A stretch of DNA of 64,000 nt, from NCBI GenBank assembly GCA_006937955.1, contig SSNP01000019.1, positions 2,176,952 to 2,240,951 on the forward strand. The letters run 5' to 3'. Below are positions 38,301-50,376 of this stretch, one piece after another (the first letter of the stretch is position 1; the number at the start of each line of letters is the position of its first letter). A program made the position numbers and the translations under genes. Below the pieces are notes generated by a model. That model was given only the letters and a program-made list of their open reading frames with translations. It did no database searches and had not been told where the DNA came from. This DNA is from Pachypanchax playfairii. Its lineage: Eukaryota; Chordata; Actinopteri; Cyprinodontiformes; Aplocheilidae.

Positions 38301-41300
38301 GACTGGGTTTTTCACAGCTTCCTTTGGTTTTACTGGGGCTGCTGACGCAGCGGCAGGCATTAGACTTCTCCCGCTCCCTCGCCTGCCTTTTTTGCCTTAT
38401 GAGGGAGCTGGCAATCGCTGCTGCCATAGCCAGTTTGGCAGCGCTTTGTGGGGAACAACTTCCAGAGAAAAGTGAATCCAGAAAAGAGGATTCTAGGAAG
38501 CGCCCAGGAGCAGCAACAATCTGAGGTAACTGTAAGGATGCGTTAAAGAAAGAATCTGCAAAGTGTCCAAAACAGTGAAATGGAATAGTCTCAGAGGTGC
38601 ATCAGAGCCAGTTCGCTTACAGTGTCCTGATGGATCATTTTTCATGAATATTTGCGTCACTCAGGAATTGTCCGTTGTATCTCCATGAAAAAAAAAAAAA
38701 AACATTTAGTAAATAAAAAATAAATGTTCCACCCGGAGACGCAAGAAGACTTTCATCATGTTCTTCCATTCGTATCATTTTCATGAAACCCCTAGAAAAA
38801 CGCACAAACTCAGTTTCGGCTGGTGAGTCCACGTTATCCGACTGAACTACACAGACGCGCACATGTTAATCGTGTTGATAGAAAGCGGTGATTTGCGCTC
38901 ATTGCGAATCCTTGGAGTGAAAACACCTGTTTGCAGAATCTCTACAACAGCTTCCCACAATCCCTCACTGAATCTGCAGTAGAAAAAAAAAACTGAACCG
39001 CGTTTCAGACAAACACTGCAGGAGATATGAGACAATCACTTCTTAGATCCCATAAGTTTTTCTGTGGAAGCGACGCCACGCCGGGTGTTCTCGGGATGCG
39101 CCTCATGCTGGAGTACTTAACCGAGTCCTGCGCAAACACAAAGTCATCCCCACCTCCAACCTGGAGAAAGAGCAGCGGGGGGAGGAGGAGGGAGAGGACA
39201 GGGGAGTCTCTCCACAGACCCAGTCAGTGTGCAGGACTTGACTAACACTCATGTGAGATACTACATGTTAAATAACATACGAAAAAAGGGCGTAGAGGCG
39301 TGGGTGTGGGTGGGTAAAACAAAGGATCAAACCATGAACAGGAAAAAGAAAAACAATTTATTTTTTTTCACAATAAACAGATAGCTACATATAAACCATC
39401 GAAAAATAAATCTTATAACTACTATTAATGACTAGGCCTAGTTGAATGTTTATACTATTTTATTGGCTGTTGGAAATAAATAGGCTATCATACCCAAGTC
39501 GTGAATTTTGTGCAAGATGGACGTTTCAGAGCAGCAAATGTTTAAATATGATTTAAAAACGAACATTTATGACATAAATTAAAAAATCAATGCCTTTTCA
39601 CCTCAGATATCTGTCAGTACTGCTGTAAAGAATAAGAGCTGAATAAAATGACAACTTTAAGAAGCGTTATTATCGCTTTAAAAATACTCAAACGTAGTAA
39701 AAAGTTCTGCTCTGATGTTTCTCAGCCTGTAGGTTCTCAGTTTTCCCTCCAACGCATTTCACAGATTAACCGATGGTGCCATCTACAGTCGCAGGGAGTC
39801 GTTTACATTTTATTTATTCCCATAAGATACAGTATGAATACCACACCTCACACGAAAATCTCGAAAATCTCTTTAATAAGCTTCATTTATAGCGAAGAAA
39901 GTCGGAAGATCAAAAGGAAAAAAAGATTCAATCTGAAAAAAATTAAACCATGAAATACGAACATAATAAACCGACACGTGCTTTGAATGAATCGCTCTAA
40001 AATAATAATAATAAAAACATCCCTGTTCAGAGAAATGGAATTCATGAAAAAGTCCCAAATACAGCTGCAAAGAAATCTCCATTTCAGCACCATGGACAGC
40101 AAGACGAGCTTAAAACGCTGATGAACCGACATAGACTAAAACACAATATTCAGTCGCATTACCTGTTTCACATAAATATATTACTGAAATAATAAAAACA
40201 GTTTTGTGAGAACAATTAAACATGTGGTAACAATTCCAAAATCCAGAGAATCAGCATACCTGAGACGCACTTCCTCAGAGGAAAAGTCATTATTTTCTCT
40301 TCCACAACAGCCTGAAGCTTCCAAAAGTACTGCTTGAATACTGAGTAGAAAGTGATGGGACTTGATTCAGCAAAGTTCAAACCATTGTCAGACAACTGTC
40401 AGAGGCGTAGTGGAGCAGAAAGCATCGAGGCGTGGCCACCAACAGGAAGATCATTAAAGAACATTAGCGACATGCCATTATTACTCCTAAAATGCCCATT
40501 AAACATTCATTTAGTGGTCTTGTTGATCCGGCAGGCGCTGTCGTGTGTTCAGGGGTTTGCTGAAATCGCTTAAAAGCAAAGTGGTGCAGAAAAGTGAACC
40601 AACATGTAGGCGCGACTCTACTTCCTTCATGGAGCAAGAAGACTTTATTCTCATGTTACAAAAGTTGTGTAAAATGATCCGTTAATGGTTCACTAAAATG
40701 GTTACACAGGCCGCTCTACTTTCCCTGAAAATGTGCCCGAGTCGATGGTCCTTTGCATTAGATAAAGCAATTTATCAAATAATTCTCTGCTCTCTCAGCG
40801 GTTTTATTATAGGTTTATTCAAACGTCAGCTAATCGGGAGCATTAATTACTTTTCATGATCGGTAAAGTGTCTGTTTTAATTTAACTTATAAAGCATTAA
40901 ATATTTAAACTTCATGCATTAAAAATTCAATTGCTGTCACTTCTTGGATAATTTTATGTTGAGTTTCCTTAAATAAAAACTAATTTAAGGACGCAGCACA
41001 AACGGTAAACTGGAAGTGAATTCTCTCTGATCATGATTCCCTCTTAAACCACTTGATGGCGCAATTTAGGTGTCCAAATACAGCCTGTAACTACACCAAC
41101 ACAGGAAAAATGACCAAAACAGCAATGTGAGTATTGTAGAAATTAACGTAGCATACTTATATAAGTTATCATAAGTACATTAATTTTTTTTTTTTTTAAC
41201 TGTCTAATTTAATATGTTAAAGTTAGTAAAATAAAAAGATTCAAAAACGTAAAAGTCATCTGTGACGGAGAGATAATACAGTCCTGCAAATGCATTTCTG

Positions 41301-41432
41301 CTTGTGTAATAGATTCTTATGTTGTTGCTTGGTGTTGTCTTAAGGAACATAAACTTATTTTAAGGCAGTCTCCACAACATTATATTATGACCTTTAACCT
41401 TTTAAATATCACAGGTAAAACTGAAATTTCTC

Positions 41433-41500
<68 letters not shown>

Positions 41501-44500
41501 CAGCTAGTATAAACATTTGTGCAATAGTGAAACTACTTTAGGGGGTGAACACAGCAACTGATGGCGATTGATAATGAAAATATTTTTATTTCTCACAAAA
41601 ATAACTTCTGTCACTAATCCATCAAGATTAATTTCATGCAGTTCCATTCTCTTATTTTTACTCTGAAAGCTGCAGAATGACACATTAAAGGTCCCTGAGA
41701 CAGACAGAAAAGGTCAAACAGGAAACTGCAGCAAAGGCTTTCGCTTGCACCCTGTGATGCAACCTAGTCTGATGGTGAATCATGAAAATTACATGAGTCA
41801 GTGCACACAGGCCAAATGGTTTGAGGCACTCTGTAAAACATACCTACGGAATCCAGTCAGCACAGAATCCCTGTTTAAACCTGTTCTGACATGAAGGAAG
41901 GAACTAAGATAACTTTACAACCTAATCTCAGGTTTTTCATCTGTCACAGTGATACATCCTGGTCATAACTCACACAGGAAGTGTAACCTTTAAGGAAAAT
42001 GGCAGATTTTGTCTGTAAAGACAAGGAGAAGGGATGGCATTTATTCTACAACAGCGATCCTAATCAAGCACATACAATAACACAAAAGAAAAGTGAAATG
42101 CATGTTACTTTTCTTGTACTTTTTATAGCAAAACATGATGGTAAAGGCAAGAAAACAATGCAAATCTAATCCTAATAAACCCCAAAACGATGTACAGAAT
42201 GCCTTTTCTTTGTCCTGATCTGTCATTGTTCGTGTATCTAAGGTTTGGAATAAATTATAGCTCAATTTCTTTTGTGTCGTTGACAGACAAAAGCAGAATG
42301 GGGCTATTTTTAACTCATTTTATGTCTTGACACGTTCCAGAACAATGTCAAACCAGACGACAAAGCAAAAATATCTTCTTTTCATGAGATGCAAACAGCA
42401 AGGGATTTTTGTGAGTAGCACCTAAAAAAAAACTTGTAAAGCACACGGACACAGTGAAACACAGAAAATGCCTACACGGGCTGCAATGTGCCGTGGGACA
42501 ATTAATTACTGTAGTGCCCCAGAATGCCAGTCTACTGCAGCCTCCCAGGGGTACATTTACTGTAATGACCTCACGCACGCTATGGGAGAAGAAAAAAATC
42601 ATTGAGGACAGCTCAGAGCAAACAGGCTCAACAGAATCCACCATGACTGTACAGTGTGCACATTCAACTCATGATAGTTTAATCTAAAGTTCACATAATT
42701 TCAATTCATTCACTGGTGTTTTCACAGCTTTTTCACATCATGTTGCATTCTCTTAAATTGTCTCATCATAAATGAGCACAACTCATCTGAGCTTGAATGA
42801 ACTCAAACCTCAAGAGTTCATACATCAACCAAACTGCTATTCCATCTCTGGCCACTAGAGGGCAGAACATCAAAGAAGAAGATTAGAAACTGCATGCTGC
42901 AGAGGTTGAGCACTGTGTTAACCTTTGAAATATTTAATATAAGACCACAATAAAGCTATTCGCTTTCATTAATAACTCAAGCTGTCACGATAAGACCCAG
43001 GGTTTAATTATTTGACAGTTTAGAGAGAACACAATGCAAAGCTTGCTAACCTTTCTATTTAATAAGGGGCAATGTTGCATTCAAGGATTCAATCAGTGAC
43101 ATATAATGTTTAATGTCAAATTAAATTACAATCTATGGATAATTCCTGACTATAATAACAGGATTTTCAACCTTTTCATGCAGAATGGGGGATTAAGTAC
43201 AATATAAAGCAAAAAAAGATCCATTCTAAGCTCAAAAGGTTGCAGCTTTAATCATTTAGCGCTTTGACAGCAGTCTGCTGGCTATCTCTTTGTGTGCGAC
43301 GAGCACAGCAAATCCACTACAGCAGCTTGCAGCACGCTTGGCCACCAGTGCCATGGTGATGCCATGCGTTACCATGGATACTGCACATACGCAAGCGAGT
43401 GTGTAAAAGATAGAGGTGGAGAGAGCATGTGCACTCTGAGATTGGGGGTTGGGCTTTACAGAACAAAATAAAGCATCCGTCAGTCAAGGTTCAAGAAGAG
43501 GAGGAGGCTTCAGTGACTTCGATTCTGTGATGTGTTGTATTGTTTTTGTTTTTAATCACAGGAATGTGAAATGTATATTAAAAAATAAGTTTATAAACTA
43601 AAACCAGTGGACATCAGACACAGAATTTCTCTGTGGGGGTTTCAGGGCTTAAAATAATTCTATCAAGAAAGACAACGACCAGTGAAGGATCATTTTATAT
43701 ATTATATTGTATAACCCCTTTATGTCCTTCTGAGGCATCTGAAATATGTTTATTTTGCCTGGATATGATGTGTGATTCTTTCTGTGAAATATCAATCTTC
43801 CTATAAACACATTTTAAACCAAAATATGACAAATAAAGAACTTCAATATCTCTGTAAATAAAAAAATAGAGTTTAGTACATTCCCATTCAAAATCTTGAC
43901 AGTATTGATAATTAAAATACCATTTGAGGGATTTTTTTTTTCAATTCAGTTTTTGTGAGGTTATTATCAGTGATGGTAACTTTAATGAGCCTGCAGTGTA
44001 TCAGTCTGAGTGAACAGCTTTGGCTAGTCGTGGATTGGTACGCAGCACCCTCATCTCACATCATTTCAAGTTGTAACATGTGACGTTGTTTGGCTGATAA
44101 AACACTGAAAGATTTAACAACAGTCTCCTTTAAAAGTGTTCACATATACATTTTGATTCACCATCATTTGCCACATTTTCAGTTTAAATGGTTGAAAATC
44201 AGCTCAGTGGAGGACAGGGGCGCAGATAGGATTTTGAGACTGGGGGGGACCCAGCTGTCTCCCAGTCTAAAAAAGTTTACAGTTAGGATTCTTTCGGAGA
44301 AGATTAATGCTGGGATTTTCTTTTTTTTTTTTTTTTTATGTCAGCTAGGCTAGGCTACTAGGCTAATAGCTAGGCTACTCAACTTTACAACGTTTAAAAC
44401 GAGATTATCTGCCACGTTTGGGAAAGGCAACAGGTGTGCAGAATACGAGTAGGACCTACTTACATTGTTAGTATTTTTAAAAAACGCTGTTATTGTTTTT

Positions 44501-47500
44501 TGGTTTTTCATTTTGTGCCTCACTCGACTTGAAATCTCCCGCTGCTCTAAGGTAGTAGAGCAGCGATAACCGCGACAGGCGCAGGTGGCGATTTCTCCGT
44601 AGGACCCTTGTGGTATGTTCAATTGAACGGCGTGTGTGGCGGAAGTTTGAGTTCGGATCAACATATAATGCCATGGTAAAATGATACGCACTTTGCAGCC
44701 TTTCAGATGCGCAACTAAGCTTGCTAGTGTTTATCAGTACATAAGCAGCAGGTACCATATGGGAAGATTAATCCAACTTCCGAGTAAGAGATCGGACTTC
44801 ATGGCGAAAGATTCTTACTTGAATTCTGGAAATTCCAACTTTTCTGTATAACAGAAATGCACCGTTGGCTGATTAGCACAGGCGCCGGGCTTTTGATGCG
44901 CGCTGCGATAGTATTCTGTATTACTGGTGGTGTTTGTCGTCCGTGCTGTCTGTAAAAGTGGGGGGGACCGATCAGTCACACTATGAATCTGAGGGGGACA
45001 CGTCCCATCTGTCCCCAGTGCCATCTGCGCCCTTGGTGGAGGATATTTAAGTAGCTGTCAGCTTCTGCAGCTCTGAGGTTTCCCTCATTTCTCTACAACA
45101 GACATGTACCTTAACTCTAAACAATAATCCACACAAAATATGTTCAAATAGAATGTAGACTTATCAGTGTGGCATGAACAAAGAGATAAATTAAACTTTT
45201 ACTTTTTTGACCAAACTTCTTGCTATTTCATATTTAAGGTGACACGCCTTTTGTATAAATCTACTAATATTCTGCTACTTAAACTTGTCCCACCTCTTCT
45301 GACTTTATTCATAAAATGTTATTTTAAAAATGATCAAGCTAAGTCTTCCTACCGCTGTGTTTTCTTACACATAAGAGCAAAATACACCAGAATAGTATTC
45401 AGTTTATCACTATGTTCATGTGTTTTACAAAATGTGAGACTGGAAGTGAAAGTACACGATGAATTTGTCATTTATGAATCCCTCAAGCCTTTCCACAACA
45501 TTCACCCTAAAGGGTTTTGGAGTTAATTCATTATAAGCCTGTATATAATAAATTATTATTATTATATTATAAATTAAAAAACTGTTATTGTGAACACAGT
45601 GTTACCAAAATTGAGACTCTAACTTAAACAAAAACATATTCACTTGTTTTAAAATAGTCATTGTTTGTTTTATTTAATACAAATTAGTGGATGTAAATTC
45701 TACTTCTTGATTAAAAAACACACTATCAGACTGATCCAATCAGAATCTACAGAACTTTTAAATCCTCCTCTGCAGTACAAATTGCTAAATAGAAAATATT
45801 AACATAAATGTGATGAGAACATTACCAACTTATTATCACTTCAGAATGTTTGATCATAGAAGGTTCTGATGTGATTATAAAAGCTCTGAAACCGAGAGAT
45901 GGTTCTATAAAGTAGTGTTTACATTTGTGATGGAGATGGTTTGGACCCGCCGCGCTCTGCCCTCGAATAATTGGGCTGTAATTAAACACAGAAAACACAC
46001 TTGTGAATATATTAACACAAGTTTGACTCCACAAGTCCTAACTTGTTAATTTCACTGCATGTGAAGCTGATAATTTATCTGGGAAGCATACTGAGGGTCG
46101 ACACATTATGTGATCTCTGCCTGTATGTGTGTCTGTGTGAGCACATATGTGTGTGCGTTTAAGTTCTAAGGCTGTAATGACATGGAAAAAAAACCCATCA
46201 GAAACACCAAACGGTGTGTGAAATGGCCAGAGTTCAGACAACATGCTTGGAATTCCTAATGCTGTATGTGCTCTCGTTGCTCCAAGCATACCAAAGTGTG
46301 AAATTACAGAGATTCCCCATTTCTATGCCCCTCCAACCAAATCATATGATTTGTCTTTGCTAACAAAGCTCTTCTATGGGGCCCACAGGCAAATTCTAAA
46401 TTAATGTTACACAAATGAGACCAGTTACAATTATTACTTATATCAATAACAAGATGGTGCTGGTTGGTTAAACCTGATGGTAAAGTAAGTGCTTGCAAAC
46501 TATCTATCACTGTCAGAGAAACTTTTATGGTGGTGTTAGATCAGCTGCAAGTATCAAAACTCGTTACAACAATTATCTGCTCAAACAATTAAAGACTGAA
46601 TATGGAACAATTTCATAAAAAGCTATGTTTTAAAAAACATTATACCTCCACAGGGTGTTAGAAGGGCGCAGAATGAAAGTACAATATTTACACTTTAAAA
46701 ATAATATTTGAACTAAAATATGATAAAATAATTATTTTGACAGCACGACGCTGGTGTTTTGTTTAGATCTACCAGCCAATAGCGGATAGACTAGCGGGCA
46801 CCGTTGCAGGTTGCCTAAGATAGTATAGTCCAAGGCTGGATTTGTGGAAAACGAGGCAGTCGGCAAGTCAAGCAGCTGCTTCAGAGCCCTGAAGATCAAA
46901 AACCACAGTGAGTTTAGGTGAAGCTACAATAGATGGACCCAAATAATACATTTTCACAGCATCAAAACGCACGTGGAAATAGCGAACGTGGCATCCCGAC
47001 AGCCATGTTCTGTTCATGCAACTACAACATCCACACACTTGATGGTGCTGTGGTGCTCATGTTCCATGCCCAAACCTTAATACAGAAAAAATAAATAACT
47101 GAACAAATTATAAACAAACTTATGAGTGATTGCTTCGGCATTCAGGAGTTTTAAACAGCTATTTGTCTAATTTTCTATAGCAGCTAGCTTTATTAAAGTG
47201 CTAAATCTAGCTTGTATGAACATGGGTAAAAGAGGAGATTCAGATTCAGTCTATAACAAAAAGATGCTGCTTCAGTAAAGTTACAACTGAATGAAGTTTT
47301 CTTCAGCTATCATGATGGCACTGGAGATGATGTATGAATCACTCTGCTTTAAGTCAAAGTGTTTTTAAAGATTGATTGGTGTAAAATTCTAAATAATTTT
47401 AGACCTTACAGAACTCAGTTTGGGTATAACGTCAGTATAACAAAGAAAAATTGATCGAGGATACAACAGCAGAAAAAACATCACTGATTATCTGAGACTA

Positions 47501-47929
47501 AATGAGAAACATGCAGCATTGTTCACCCCCACAATCTCTACTGTACACGGATGAAGCACATACACATACAACAAATACAGAGATAACCCATTTTCCAAAA
47601 CTGAGTCCATAAATGCCCGTTAATAGAAATACACATCTGCCTTCTCCAGCAGCACAACAGGAGTGACCCAGAAAAGCAAAGGAAGTGCAGCAGTACGGTT
47701 TCATTTTCAAATATATTTACCTCCTATCATCTTCTATAATCTTCTCTTTGACCTTGTTTTGAAAACAAGACAGGGTTAAGGGAACATGATCGGTAACATC
47801 CATAAGCAAACAGGAAAAGACAGAGACAATTAAGATGTTCCTTTGGATGACTGGACAATCACGTGTGAACCATAGATGTTGAGTCATAGAGTACAAGCCC
47901 TCTGGCTCAATCCATCATGTTAGGAAAAC

Positions 47930-47986
<57 letters not shown>

Positions 47987-50312
47987 AAGGAGTTTATTCT
48001 CCTTCCACCAATCCCTCTTCTATTTCCCTGGATACAGTCAGGAAACAGGCTCCCTTCATGGTACAGAAGAACATCTGGTCTACGTCTCTCAGACGATAGT
48101 AAGTTAATAAATGTTGCCCTACATATTTTCTCCTGTGTGACACAATAAAATAAGGTAGAGGCGTCATCTTTTAGCCCTGCAACCTTAAACTCTGATCCTA
48201 TTCAAATAAAAGCCCACACATCAATCTATTCAGTAAGGATTTAGTCTTTTCTCAGTTTCTTGGAGGCAGCCCTGCACTTGTAAACTACTGACCTTCGAAA
48301 CAATGAACGAGAGCAAAACTGAAAATAATACAAGTTTTAAGAAAGACTCCAAAAATGACATGAAGAGGAAAACTAATGGGCACCCAGAGGAGTAAACTCA
48401 GGTCCCCTTATACCGCTTTCCTCCATATGTGAACTTTTTTGCTTTTGAAAGCATAAACCAAACAACTAGCTGCTTCCAGCATCAATATTGTACACATCAA
48501 GAAGATTCTATCAAAATAGTTGATTTTTATTACCTTGATGGCTAAGAAGGATTATTTTTTTCTGCTTCCTCAGGGTCATCCAACATCCAGCTTCTATAAA
48601 ACCAAGAATATAATGCATCACACTGGATATGAACGTTAAATATGCTCATTTTAGTCTGGTCACATGGTCCTGGTTTCTTTTGTCTTCCAGAAAGGTTTTA
48701 GTTGTTTCATTCCTCTGCACGGCTTGAAGATGAAGTATAATGCATCTTGATGATCCACTGCAAATCAGAAAAACTATCAAAATGAAAAGAACGCTTTTAC
48801 AGCTTTTAGCATTTAAATCATAAATGGCTGGATCTGCTTTCTTTTTAACTCACAAGACATTAAAATGATTAATTACAAATGGTCGGGTTGTGTGTGAATA
48901 TGCCAGTGTGATTGCACGGTTTTCAGATTGGTGCAGATTCTTTCTGCAAAAGCGTTATAATGGAACAAATCGTCAGAGCAGGAAATGACACCGAGGGAAG
49001 CATGAGTCGACTGGTGGAAGTAGGTGGGTAAATAGGTCATGTTCCCTAGCAGACGGCACATCAGAGTTTTCAATTCATACTGTGTGCTCGGTGATGTCAG
49101 CCCTTAGAGAATCAATGGAAACTTAATGACAGAATGTTATAGTGGATTTCTGCTTGTTTCACCAAGTTAAGAGGATTTTTTAAAAGAGAGATCCAAGAGA
49201 GGCATCTTAAAATTGCTCCACTCTTCTAAATTTCTTTTTGGTACATGCAAACAGTATTTTAGAAATCATTACGCAGTACAACGTTTTAAATTACACACTT
49301 ATTACAGCAGAAATACAAAATATTCTAGTTGGGTTTGACCCCATACGCAGCTGCTGATGGTGTTTTTGATGCTTGTAAAGAACTATATAATTCCATGTAA
49401 ATAACATTCTAAAGCAAATTTGAAAGCAGTGAAAAAGGTTTATAAAAAGGCATTTGCATGAACTGCAAAGAAAATTTGAGCTTTGAGTGGTATAAGATGG
49501 CACAAGCCATTCATGAAGCTATCTATAATAAGTCCAATGTTAATTATTTATAACTTTTACACAGAAAACCTCTTTAAAGAGGCTAAAACATTCCTTCAAT
49601 TAACAAACAGCTGTATTTTGTCTTTAAACACTTATGAAAACTGAAATAGTTCCAGTCTTTCATCTGCGCAGCATTGCAAGTTCAACTGATACGTTTTATT
49701 GTTTTTTTTTATCAATGTGTTTTCTCTTTGTCCGGCTGTCCTGTCATCAGGGACACATCTGCCGGGGAATGTGCAACGAGCGGTCCTGGCCGCTGGCCCG
49801 GACTGACTGGCTCACACAGCTGCCAAAGAAGCACACACCTGCCAGGTTGTGTGTGCCGTTTGCCTGGAGAACACAGACGGGGGAAACGTATGCTGCGTAA
49901 GCCGTTCAAAGTTCCCACAGCTGCAGGGAAGCACAGCAGGCAGTGGTAACCACTTCACCACTTTAAAGAAACAAAAGCTGAGAAAATACTTGCTGTGTTC
50001 ACCAGCTTTTTCATGGGGTTAACTGTTGCATTTTGCCCGAGTCAGCAGGACTTCTCGAGGGATGTGGCCTATAGGCAAAGAATCAGCGAGACTTACGCTG
50101 TTCAGGCTGTTTTTCATGTAAAATCAATTGAGCACATAAAGGTATAGCCTCCTGTTGAAATGTCCATAAATCTCATGCTCACTGAGTGAGAGTTAGTCAC
50201 TCTGACTGTTATTTAATTATTCTCTGTTCTTCAAATAAGAAATGTAGCTGAGTGAAAGGACAGAAAAAAGACAGAGACGTTCAACCCCAATTACAAAAAA
50301 GTTGGGGTGCTG

Positions 50313-50376
<64 letters not shown>

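Noticed and set aside
38225..38524. Plus-strand 99-codon open frame
   Set aside because: Antisense shadow of fgf13 exon S; the minus-strand product is a clear FHF N terminus.
43320..43360. Minus-strand MALVAKRAAS as an alternative U exon
   Set aside because: No donor in the right phase after the matching residues, and the similarity is limited to MAL.
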